Shown: positions 19,001 through 25,681 of the stretch, piece after piece
How positions within the stretch are numbered: the stretch's first letter is position 1
How the letters are laid out: each line of letters begins with the position of its first letter
Position numbers and translations under genes: made by a program
Notes under the pieces: generated by a model
The model's input: only the letters and a program-made list of their open reading frames with translations
Databases searched by the model: none
Told to the model about the DNA's origin: nothing
Source of the DNA: Flavobacteriaceae bacterium
GTDB lineage: Bacteria > Bacteroidota > Bacteroidia > Flavobacteriales > Flavobacteriaceae
Length of the DNA: 36,963 nt
Assembly: GCA_947453885.1 (NCBI GenBank)
Contig: CANGIF010000032.1
Location: 1 to 36,963 of the forward strand
Direction: 5' to 3'

Positions 19001-22000
19001 TTGGAGGTGCTTCAACTGTTTGTTCAGGGACAAACAGTACTTTACTAAGTGTAACTGGTCAAAATGGAGCAATTCAATGGCAGAATTCAACCAACAATAG
19101 TACTTTTACTAACATTACGGGTCAAACAGGTGCTACCTATACAGCCACCAATTTAACAACTACAACTTATTACAGAGTAGTAGTTACCAATAGTGCTTGT
19201 TCAAGTGCCACTTCAAGTAGTGTTGCTGTTACTGTAACACCAATTTCAGTTGCAGGTACAATCACTGGCGGTGGAGGAACTGTATGTAGTGGAACAAATT
19301 CAACTACACTGACCTTGGGAGGCTATACAGGAGGAATTCAATGGCAATCTTCAACTGATAATGTTACTTTTACAGCTATTTCAGGTGCTGCAGCTACCAC
19401 ATATACAGCATCTAATTTAACTACTACCACTTATTATCGTGCTGTTGTTACCAATGGTGTGTGTAATAGTGTAACAACAACAGCAACCAGTGTTCTTGTG
19501 TCACCAAATGCAGTTGCAGGAACTGTTTCTGGTTCTGTAACTTATTGTTCTTCATCGAATAGTACTACTTTAACTTTATCAGGATATTCAGGTTCAATAC
19601 AATGGCAATCTTCAACAAATGGAACTACTTATAGTAACATTACAAACGCCACTACTGTTTCTTATGTAGCCGCCAATTTAGCAACGACAACTTACTATAG
19701 AGCATTAATTAGTAGCGGTGTATGTACTCCTGTAAATACGAATGTAGCTACAATAACCGTATATACCACTCCTAATGCAGGTAGTATTTCTGGAGGTGCC
19801 ACTGTTTGTTCAGGTACCAATAGTACAACACTAAGTTCAACTGGAACTGTAGGAGCTATTCAATGGCAATCTTCTTCAGATAATAGTACATTTTCAAATA
19901 TTGTAGGTGCTACTGGAACTACATTTACAGCAACCAATTTATCTGCTACAACTTATTATAGAATTAGTACATCTAACGGAACTTGTACTGCTATCGGATC
20001 TTCAATAGTTATTACTGTTAATCCTTCTTCAAATGCAGGAAGTATTTCAGGCAATACAACAGTTTGTACAGGAACTAGCACAACTCTTACCGTTAGTGGA
20101 ACTGTAGGAGGTGTTCAATGGCAGAGTTCACCAAACAATACTACTTTTACGAATATTACCAATGCAACAACTTCAACCTATACTACACCGACACTTACTT
20201 CATCAACATATTACAGAGTCATAGCAACAAGTGGTGTTTGTTCCGCTTCAACTGGTTCATCAGTAACCGTAACCGTAACTTCTCAACCTTCTGGTGGTAC
20301 CATTACTGGAGCTACAACTGTTTGTTCAGGATCAAATTCAACCACGTTAACTGTTAATGGTACAATAGGAACAATAAATTGGCAATCTTCTCCTGACAAT
20401 AGTAATTTTACTACTATTACAGGTCAAAATGGGTCAACATTATCAATTACAAATCTAACTTCTAATACTTATTATCGTGTGTATGCAGTAAGTGGTATTT
20501 GTTCTGCTTATTCACCAGTTGTTAGTATGGTCATAAATACTGCATCTAATGCAGGTAGCATTACAGGTAGTTCAAATGTATGTACTGGAACCAACAGCAC
20601 TACTCTATCTGTTTCTGGTACTACAGGAACAATCCAATGGCAATCATCAACTAATAATAGTACTTTTTCTACTATTACTGGAGCTACTTCTGCTAGCTAT
20701 ATTGCATCAAACATGACAGCAACAAATTACTATCGAGTATTAGTTACTAACGGCGTTTGTTCTACAGCTACTTCTGCTGTAGCAACAGTTGTAGTTAGTC
20801 CATTGTCTGTCGCTGGTACTATTTCAAATAGTTCTTCCGTTTGTTATGGGACTAATTCAACAACTATTTCATTAACTGGAAATACAGGAACTATTCAATG
20901 GCTATCGTCGTCTGATAATAGTACATTCTCACCTATAAATGGTGCAACATCTAGTTCTTATAACGTTTCAAACTTAACTTCAACAACTTATTATAAAGCT
21001 ACAGTTACAAGTGGAGTATGTTCTTCTGTAAACTCCAGTGTCTCAAATATTGTTGTTAGTCCTAGTTCAATAGGAGGTAATATAAATGGTTCGACTACAT
21101 TATGTGCTGGAACAAACACAGCTACTTTAACAATATCTGGACATACGGGTTCTATCCAATGGCAGTCATCAACTGATACTATTAATTTTAGTTCAATTTC
21201 TGGTGCTACAACTTCTTCTTTTACTGCTAATAATTTAACTACTACTACCTATTATAGAGCACAAATTACAAGTGGTGTCTGTCCTTCTGTAAACAGTAGT
21301 GTAGGTACTATTACTGTAAACATTCCTTCAAATGCAGGTACAATTTCAGGAGCCACTAATGTTTGTACTGGAACAAATAGTACTACTTTGATCCTAACAG
21401 GAAGTTCTGGGAATATTCAATGGCAAAGTTCAACAAACAATTCAAATTTTGTAGATTTATCAGGTCAAAACGCAACAACTTTAGCAATAACCAATCTTAC
21501 GTTAACAACCTATTATCGTGTAGTTGTTAGCTCTGGAGTTTGTGGTTCTGCAACATCTCCATCGGCTACAGTTACTGTAAATTCACCTTCGGTTGGTGGT
21601 GTTGTTTCTTCAAATCAAGCAATTTGTTATGGATTACAACCGTCTAATTTAGTTTTATCTGGCTATACAGGAGGTGTATTAAAATGGCAAAAATCAAGTA
21701 GTTCTTCGTTTACTAATCCAATAGATATTGCAAGTTCGTCAACAACTTTAGCAGGAACAACTATCGGAAATTTAACAGCAACTACTTACTTTAGAGCGGT
21801 AGTTCAAAATGGAGTTTGTGCCACAGCAAACAGTGGTATGGTTACTATAATTGTTACTCCAAATAATACAACAGCTGCAGCATCTAGTACACCTACTTTA
21901 TGTATTAATACAGCTTTAACAGCAATAACTCATGCAACAACTGGTGCAACCGGAATTGGTACTGCATCAGGTTTACCAACTGGTGTAAATGCGAATTGGG

Positions 22001-24810
22001 CAAGCAGCACAATTACAATTAGTGGAACTCCAACAACTTCAGGAACTTTTACTTACAGCATTCCATTAACAGGAGGATGTGGTTCCATAAATGCAACTGG
22101 AACGATTACTGTAACGCCAGCGAACACTGCTGGAATTGCAACAAGCTCTCCTACTTTGTGTATTAATTCTGCTTTAACTGCAATAACACATACAACAACA
22201 GGGGCAACAGGAATTGGTACTGCTACAGGTTTACCAACAGGTGTATCTGCTAATTGGGCAAGTAACACCATAACAATAAATGGAACACCAACCATAGCAG
22301 GTACTTTTACTTACAGCATTCCATTAACCGGAGGTTGTAGTTCAGTAAATGCTACAGGAACAATTGTTGTGACTCCTACTACAATTGCTGGAACAACAAA
22401 TGGTGATCAAACTATTTGCTTGGGATCATTAGCATCAAATATAACATTGTCCGGAAACGTTGGAAGTGTTATAAAATGGCAAAAATCAAATGATGCAGCC
22501 TTTACAAGCCCAATAGATATTGCTAGTACATCAGCAACTTTATCGGGTGCCACAATAGGAATTTTAACTACAACTACCTACATTAGAGCCGTGGTTCAAA
22601 GTGGGGTTTGTACTTCAGCGAATAGTAGTTTAGCTACTATTACTGTTACTAATTCTATTGGAGGAACTGTAGCTTCAAACCAAACCATCTGTTCAGGTGC
22701 TCAACCTTCGGATATAACATTGTCAGGAAATGTTGGAAGTGTAGTAAAATGGCAAAAAGCTAACGATGCTGTTTTTACAAATCCAATCGATATTAATAGT
22801 TCTTCAACAACTTTAGCTAGTGCAACTATTGGGAATTTATCAGCAACTACCTATTTTAGAGCAATAGTTCAAGACGGAGCTTGTTCAAGTACTACTTCTA
22901 CTATAGCATCTATTCAAATAAGTAATGCTACTGTTGCAGGAAGTGCTACCGGTGATCAAACCATTTGTGCAAATTCACAACCCGTAAATATAGTATTGTC
23001 TGGAAATGTTGGTAGTGTAGTAAAATGGCAAAAAGCGAATGATACTGCTTTTACAAGTCCAATAGATATCGCTAGCTCGGCAACTACTTTAACAGGAGCA
23101 GTAATTGGTTCGCTTTCGACAACTACCTACTTCAGAGCTGTGGTACAAAGTGGTTCTTGTTTGCCAGTAAATTCTAGTAGTGCAACAGTTTATATAATTA
23201 CAACCACTTGGAATGGAACGAGCTGGAGTAATGGCGAACCAACAGACAGTACTATCACAAAATCTATTGCATTTACAGGGAATTATTCAAGTACAGCAAG
23301 TTTATATGGATGTGTAATGCAAGTGTCAAATAACGCAATAGTCACACTAAACTCAAGTCACAATATTACATTGAATGGTGCGCTTACTGTAGATTCAGGA
23401 AGTAATTTCACTATGGAAAATGATTCAAACTTCATTCAAAATACGGATGTAGCTAATACTGGAACGATTACTGTTAAACGTAATTCCTCGCCTCTATTTA
23501 GATTGGATTATACACTATGGTCATCGCCAGTTGTGAGTTCACAAACATTATATGATTTCTCTCCGTTAACTTCATCTACTAGATATTATATTTATAACAC
23601 CTTAACAAATCTATACAATAGCGTTGTAGCAACTTCAACTACTTTTAGTTCTGGAAAAGGTTATTTAATTAGAATGCCAAACAATTGGATTCCTTTTAAT
23701 GGACCAAATAGTTTAACTCCAGGTACTAATCTACCTGCTGCCTATAATGGAAGTTTTACAGGTGTGCCTACAAACGGACCAGTAACTGTTTCTGGATTAG
23801 TGGATGGTGGAAGTCCAGTACTAAGATATAACGCGGTAGGAAATCCCTACCCATCTACAATAAAAATTCAAGATTTCATTACTCAAAACAGTAACACAAT
23901 TGATGGAACTGTTTGGTTATGGAGAAAAACAAACGACATGAACAATATGACTTCCTATTCAACTTGTACAATAGCTGGATGTACTAGAAATAATGGACAT
24001 ACATTCTATTATGATGACAATCTAATTTCTGTTGGACAAGGATTCATGGTTCGTGTAAAACCAAATCAATCGACTTTGACTTTCACAAACTCCATGCGTA
24101 TTGCAGACAATGTAGATCAATTTTTTAGAACTACTCAAAAAGACCGTTTTTGGTTGGATATTGCTAATTCAACGGGAGCTAAATACGGACAATTGATGTT
24201 AGCCTATGTTCCAAATGGAACAACAAACTATGACGATGGAATAGATGGTGTATACATTAACGACAGTCAAACAGCTTTGACTTCAGTAGTTGATGGTAAA
24301 GAATTGACTATAAATGCTAGACCTATATTCGATGTTACTGATGTTGCACCAGTTCAATTTAGAACCGATTCTGGCGATACTTATACCATTTCAATCAACA
24401 GAACAGAAGGTGTTTTTAGTGGAAATCAAGACATTTTTATAAGAGACAACCAATTAGGAACGGTTCAAAGTTTAAAAGATGGTAATTATACTTTCGCTTC
24501 AACCGATGGAACATTTACTAATCGTTTTGATATTTTGTATCAAAATCCAACATTAGCTACAAATGCTCCTAAATTCAACGAAGAAAGTGTGGTAGTTTAT
24601 AAAAACAATGGAAGTATTCACATTAATGCAGCAACTACAATGATTGATAATGTAAAAATATTTGATATTAGAGGTAGATTAATTATTGAGAAGAAAAAAG
24701 TAAATGCTACTCAAACTTCAATAGATACTTCTGCCCTACCTAATCAAGTGTTATTGGTTCAAATAACTTCAGATACTCAATCAAAAGTTAGCAAAAAAGT
24801 GGTAAACTAA
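13012..24810 (+). CDS. Giant T9SS-secreted Ig-repeat adhesin-like protein, 3932 aa
   Basis: A signal peptide (FSVLFTLAFMLPSSFGA, cleavage near residue 23) opens a secreted protein built of modules of about 86-92 residues. Four types are seen. A (24 copies) carries VCSGTNS, IQWQSS, TTYYRVVV and a second Cys. B (5 copies) carries QTICxG and VVKWQKxND. C (4 copies) carries SSPTLCINT and GTFTYSIPLTGGC. D (2 copies) carries TTICxG and YQWGTG. The order is B-C-C, A x12 (290-1336), PA14-like (1337-1488), D, A, PA14-like (1666-1814), D, A x11 (1903-2858), B-C-C-B-B-B (to 3396), then a 536-residue tail opening TTTWNGTSWSNG. The last ~77 residues (FDIRGRLIIEKK ... VSKKVVN) form a T9SS sorting domain, most like type C (ChiA-type). 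Modules are rich in Ser/Thr/Asn/Gly, poor in charge, and usually hold two Cys. Likely a surface or released adhesin; ligand unknown. Confidence 0.9.
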   Translation: MRTKFYFSVLFTLAFMLPSSFGAIITSVGGTVSSDQNICYGTQPAALTLSGNVGNVLYWQSANNPSFTSPTTISSTATSLSGSTIGSLTATTYLRAVVQSGVSPIAYSTYVTITITSNNTVGTASSSPTLCINTAMPDITHSVTGATDIGIATGLPAGVTAYLSFNTISISGTPTESGTFNYSIPLIGGCGSVNATGTITVIPLNTVSAASSSPTLCIYTPLTTITHATSGVTGIGITTGLPSGLVPSWANNTVSIDGTPLESGTFTYTIQLTGGCNSVYATGTIIVNPESISQPGSISGQGTVCAASNTTTLQLSGYLGTVQWQSSTDNIVFNTISGQTNDTLILNNLTATTYYQAIVTNGSCTNGTATAVSIIVDPIANAGTISGGSIVCAGVNSTTLTTTGYSGSLQWELSTDGSSFSPITNATDDTYLVSNLSTTSYFRVVSSSGTCGNATSSTKTITVISSASLPTISGSSIVCNGTNSTVLTLSGSNSNIQWQSSSDNSNFTDISGATGVTLTPTNLTSTTYYRVIASTGSCGVYTSASANITVNPVSVAGTIAGGGVTVCSGVNLNSLTLTGNVGTLQWQTSTDNINFTNSSGATNATYDAINLTTTTYFRAVVTSNPCSSATTASVVINVDAMPQISSITGASNVCTGTNSKTLSVTSSLGTIQWQSSNDNSSFTAISGATTNTYTASNLTATTYYRIQVAYGTCLPVSSSVAIIVDPTSDSGTVSGGTAYCSGINSTALSLNGAVGSQIQWQSSANNTTFSNISGANATNYSAQNVSATTYYRAIVTSGACASSTSASNVITINSSSTPGSISGGGITVCGGSNSTVLTLSGYSGNIQWQSSSDNSNFNAISGANAATYTASSLSSTTYFRAAVTAGTCAVAYSASSVIVVSPSTNTGTISGAGSVCSGTNSTVLSISGNTGSIQWQSSTNNTTFTSITGATNSTYTVNNITTNTYYRILVVSGVCTSSTSTSVLLTVNPTSLGGTASGSATVCSGTNSRTITLAGSRGTIQWQSSTDNVNFSPISGANASTYTATNLTATTYFRSATTNGVCSTANSNTVTITVNPISVSGTVSGGNSVCTGSNTTTLSVSGNTGNIQWQTSSDNITFNSIGGSTGSTYTVSNLTATRYYRVVVTSGVCAVSNSASSAVVVSATSLAGTVSGAGSVCSGTNSKTLTIAGYRGSLQWQSSSDNNTYTNLSGQTSTTYTAVNLNATTYYRVVVTNGACSSVITSPVTIIVNPTAVAGTISGAGSVCSPTNSTTLTLTGYTGNIQWQSSPNNVTFTNIAGTATASYTATNVTATTYYRCVVTNNGCTATSASTSITIGAPGDQTSYGNNSWIGYMYGNYTSGATPPTDLFTSTYRGYITQNQTFDINNTPFTGPNTCGSYNTYVGIRFKMQKTFTAGYYNFVIGGDDGVRLSFDGGATFPLSGYNYQGYKTFNLTVYLSGSTNLVMEYFQGSGGYRVSFNYSSCGSTITTSAPTSISGATTICTGGSTTLTALGSTTQTGDQYQWGTGTYSSTNTNIIANTQAATLAPTTTTTYWVRKTATCGLPTTPIAVTVNVNSNSTVGGTVTSSSIGCGDTSTTLSLTGYTGTSFQWQSSNSATVNFTDIAGATTNPYTVTGINSTKYYRCMVSDGVCSNYSNTIAFTYSTTLIQGDQTSYGNNSWIGYVYNAYSSTANPPTDVFTAPYRGYITQSENFDLNNTPYSGTNLCGSYSTYVGIRFKMQKTFSPGYYSFTIGGDDGIRLSVDGGATFIASSWHSQGYTTITQSVYLSGSTNLVLEYYQGNGAYRVSFNDTPCLVSDAPTAITGTTTICRNDTTTLTASGGTTISGVTYQWGTGSTVGSNIIAGQTSASISVNPTNTTTYWVRRVDTIGCLITSSGITTTVTVMTPSVAGTISGAANVCATSNSTVLTLTGNTGSSVQWQSSVDGINFTDIAGANAATFTASNLTTTTYYRVSVTNSPCTNAYTNAVVITVYTASLAGAIGGASTVCSGTNSTLLSVTGQNGAIQWQNSTNNSTFTNITGQTGATYTATNLTTTTYYRVVVTNSACSSATSSSVAVTVTPISVAGTITGGGGTVCSGTNSTTLTLGGYTGGIQWQSSTDNVTFTAISGAAATTYTASNLTTTTYYRAVVTNGVCNSVTTTATSVLVSPNAVAGTVSGSVTYCSSSNSTTLTLSGYSGSIQWQSSTNGTTYSNITNATTVSYVAANLATTTYYRALISSGVCTPVNTNVATITVYTTPNAGSISGGATVCSGTNSTTLSSTGTVGAIQWQSSSDNSTFSNIVGATGTTFTATNLSATTYYRISTSNGTCTAIGSSIVITVNPSSNAGSISGNTTVCTGTSTTLTVSGTVGGVQWQSSPNNTTFTNITNATTSTYTTPTLTSSTYYRVIATSGVCSASTGSSVTVTVTSQPSGGTITGATTVCSGSNSTTLTVNGTIGTINWQSSPDNSNFTTITGQNGSTLSITNLTSNTYYRVYAVSGICSAYSPVVSMVINTASNAGSITGSSNVCTGTNSTTLSVSGTTGTIQWQSSTNNSTFSTITGATSASYIASNMTATNYYRVLVTNGVCSTATSAVATVVVSPLSVAGTISNSSSVCYGTNSTTISLTGNTGTIQWLSSSDNSTFSPINGATSSSYNVSNLTSTTYYKATVTSGVCSSVNSSVSNIVVSPSSIGGNINGSTTLCAGTNTATLTISGHTGSIQWQSSTDTINFSSISGATTSSFTANNLTTTTYYRAQITSGVCPSVNSSVGTITVNIPSNAGTISGATNVCTGTNSTTLILTGSSGNIQWQSSTNNSNFVDLSGQNATTLAITNLTLTTYYRVVVSSGVCGSATSPSATVTVNSPSVGGVVSSNQAICYGLQPSNLVLSGYTGGVLKWQKSSSSSFTNPIDIASSSTTLAGTTIGNLTATTYFRAVVQNGVCATANSGMVTIIVTPNNTTAAASSTPTLCINTALTAITHATTGATGIGTASGLPTGVNANWASSTITISGTPTTSGTFTYSIPLTGGCGSINATGTITVTPANTAGIATSSPTLCINSALTAITHTTTGATGIGTATGLPTGVSANWASNTITINGTPTIAGTFTYSIPLTGGCSSVNATGTIVVTPTTIAGTTNGDQTICLGSLASNITLSGNVGSVIKWQKSNDAAFTSPIDIASTSATLSGATIGILTTTTYIRAVVQSGVCTSANSSLATITVTNSIGGTVASNQTICSGAQPSDITLSGNVGSVVKWQKANDAVFTNPIDINSSSTTLASATIGNLSATTYFRAIVQDGACSSTTSTIASIQISNATVAGSATGDQTICANSQPVNIVLSGNVGSVVKWQKANDTAFTSPIDIASSATTLTGAVIGSLSTTTYFRAVVQSGSCLPVNSSSATVYIITTTWNGTSWSNGEPTDSTITKSIAFTGNYSSTASLYGCVMQVSNNAIVTLNSSHNITLNGALTVDSGSNFTMENDSNFIQNTDVANTGTITVKRNSSPLFRLDYTLWSSPVVSSQTLYDFSPLTSSTRYYIYNTLTNLYNSVVATSTTFSSGKGYLIRMPNNWIPFNGPNSLTPGTNLPAAYNGSFTGVPTNGPVTVSGLVDGGSPVLRYNAVGNPYPSTIKIQDFITQNSNTIDGTVWLWRKTNDMNNMTSYSTCTIAGCTRNNGHTFYYDDNLISVGQGFMVRVKPNQSTLTFTNSMRIADNVDQFFRTTQKDRFWLDIANSTGAKYGQLMLAYVPNGTTNYDDGIDGVYINDSQTALTSVVDGKELTINARPIFDVTDVAPVQFRTDSGDTYTISINRTEGVFSGNQDIFIRDNQLGTVQSLKDGNYTFASTDGTFTNRFDILYQNPTLATNAPKFNEESVVVYKNNGSIHINAATTMIDNVKIFDIRGRLIIEKKKVNATQTSIDTSALPNQVLLVQITSDTQSKVSKKVVN
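13879..17019 (+). repeat. Twelve tandem ~261-bp A-module repeats
   Basis: These encode residues 290-1336 of the giant protein: twelve Ig-like modules of 86-89 residues. Each has a GTISGxGSVCSGTNS-like start, IQWQSS about 15 residues later and TTYYR near the end. DNA copies differ at many synonymous positions, so the repeats are old or under diversifying drift rather than freshly amplified. Confidence 0.85.
17020..18453 (+). repeat. Duplicated PA14-like domains with D modules
   Basis: Two copies of about 150 residues (17020-17475 and 18007-18453) share GDQTSYGNNSWIGY, YRGYITQ, CGSYxTYVGIRFKMQKTF, IGGDDGxRLSxDGGATF and YLSGSTNLVxEY. The GGDDGxRL and DGG pattern is that of PA14 domains, which often bind carbohydrate or ligands in adhesins. 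Each copy is followed by a D-type Ig-like module (YQWGTG, TTYWVR), with one divergent A module between the two pairs. This is a PA14-D block duplicated near the middle of the gene. Confidence 0.75.
18718..21585 (+). repeat. Eleven tandem ~261-bp A-module repeats
   Basis: These encode residues 1903-2858: eleven modules of the same A type as the first run (VCSGTNSTTL, IQWQSS, TTYYRV). Average unit is 87 codons. The first unit begins right after the second D module and the last ends at the B-C-C set that mirrors the N-terminal set. Confidence 0.85.
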
Positions 24811-24874
24811 AAAAGTTACAAAATCAAAATGTAACTGATTTTTATACCGTTTAGTTGTTAAATAGTAGTGTTTT

Positions 24875-24910
24875 AAAAACCCCTTTGGTTCGAGAACCAA
24901 AGGGGTTTTT
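24875..24910. terminator. Strong bidirectional terminator
   Basis: Seventeen-base arms (AAAAACCCCTTTGGTTC and complement) around a 2-base centre, with an A-run on the left and a T-run on the right, serve both strands. It lies between the rightward giant gene (ends 24810) and the leftward HU-like gene (ends 24933), so it fits both convergent transcripts. Confidence 0.92.
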
Positions 24911-24932
24911 AACATGTTAAAGAGTACTTTCA

Positions 24933-25313
24933 TTATTTTTTAACAAATCGCAATTCTTTAAGCATGACTTTAAACTTTTTTCCTGGTCTAAAGAGTATCG
25001 ATGCACTTTTCACATTTTTTGGTGCTACAGCTTCTGGTGTTGGACTTGGTGTACCTTTAACACTGATTTGAAATGCACCTAATTGTCCTAATCGTACAAT
25101 TTTTCCTTCTTCTAATTCTTTTGAAACAATAGCAACTAAGCTAATGATTACAGCATAACAATCTGCTTGGGTAAGTGAGGAACCGTAAGCAATTTGGTCC
25201 GATAGTGCTTCAAGGTCTATTTCACCAGTTTTAGTTGCTTTTGGATAATAAAGCATTGGTGCTGTTGAATTGTTAGGGTTTGTTTTTCCAATTGGAGTAA
25301 TCGTAATAGGCAT
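24933..25313 (-). CDS. HU-related DNA-binding protein (HU_rel type), 126 aa
   Basis: A nucleoid-type protein of the histone-like group typical of Bacteroidota, with an HU fold. Seen: N-terminal strand PITITPIGKTNP with a Lys/Pro-rich entry, LTQADCYAVIISLVAIVSKELEEG (the two-helix dimer part, about 48-72), GKIVRLGQLGAFQISVKG (about 70-88; the HU-like V-LG-G-F turn) and a basic tail ILFRPGKKFKVMLKELRFVKK. It starts at an ATG 23 bases from a good TAnnTTTG promoter. Upstream lies a 22-bp palindromic array that could be bound by this protein or by another regulator. HU-type proteins usually bind with low sequence preference, so self-regulation through that array is only a hypothesis. Confidence 0.88.
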   Translation of the reverse strand: MPITITPIGKTNPNNSTAPMLYYPKATKTGEIDLEALSDQIAYGSSLTQADCYAVIISLVAIVSKELEEGKIVRLGQLGAFQISVKGTPSPTPEAVAPKNVKSASILFRPGKKFKVMLKELRFVKK

Positions 25314-25335
25314 AATTTTAAAAGAGTATAAAGTT

Positions 25336-25364
25336 CAAAAATACTTGTCACTACAAAAATACAA
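25336..25364 (-). promoter_or_regulatory. Promoter of the HU-like gene
   Basis: On the minus strand TTG (25364-25362), an 18-base spacer and TATTTTTG (25343-25336) match TTG-N17-23-TAnnTTTG exactly. A second TATTTTTG overlaps the spacer. The start site would be near 25329, leaving a leader of about 16 bases. The 22-bp array begins 26 bases upstream of the TTG. Confidence 0.6.
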
Positions 25365-25389
25365 AATCTTCTTGACGAATGAAATAATT

Positions 25390-25487
25390 TACCACGGTAG
25401 TTTACATAATTTACCGCGGTAGTTTACGTAATTTACCGCGGTTATTTAACCAATTAACCGTGGTAAAGTTAATATTTTTCCACGGTA
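25390..25487. repeat. Five palindromic sites at exact 22-bp spacing
   Basis: Ten-base sites start at 25390, 25412, 25434, 25456 and 25478: TACCACGGTA, TACCGCGGTA (perfect palindrome), TACCGCGGTT, AACCGTGGTA and TTCCACGGTA. The spacers (for example GTTTACGTAATT) are partly conserved, strongest between the first two units. Spacing of 22 bp puts successive sites on nearly the same face of the helix. The array lies in the 368-base gap between the HU-like gene and the lipoprotein gene, upstream of both; the remainder (25500-25681) is AT-rich with no clear element. It resembles an operator array. Confidence 0.85.
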
Positions 25488-25681
25488 AACATACAATAGA
25501 GACCTGTCGAGTTTAATAAAACAATAGTACGTATAAAAAGATTGGAATAAAGTAAACTTATTTTATTCTATATTGAATAACCAATTAAAAGGTATGTATC
25601 TGTACTACTTGGAATAATTATTTAGTATTTCAGTTTACTAATGATTGAATAATTACTATTTTTACCAAAATTAAAAGAAAC

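Noticed and set aside
13879..21585. Separate genes or frames inside the giant gene, including leftward frames
   Set aside because: They are shadows: Thr/Ser/Asn-rich repeats leave other frames open, and one uninterrupted frame with signal peptide and sorting domain explains the region.
13012..24810. SprB-type gliding adhesin
   Set aside because: It is T9SS-dependent and repeat-rich, but no gliding genes are nearby and the C-terminus looks like type C (ChiA-type) rather than the SprB type; I kept a neutral adhesin-like call.
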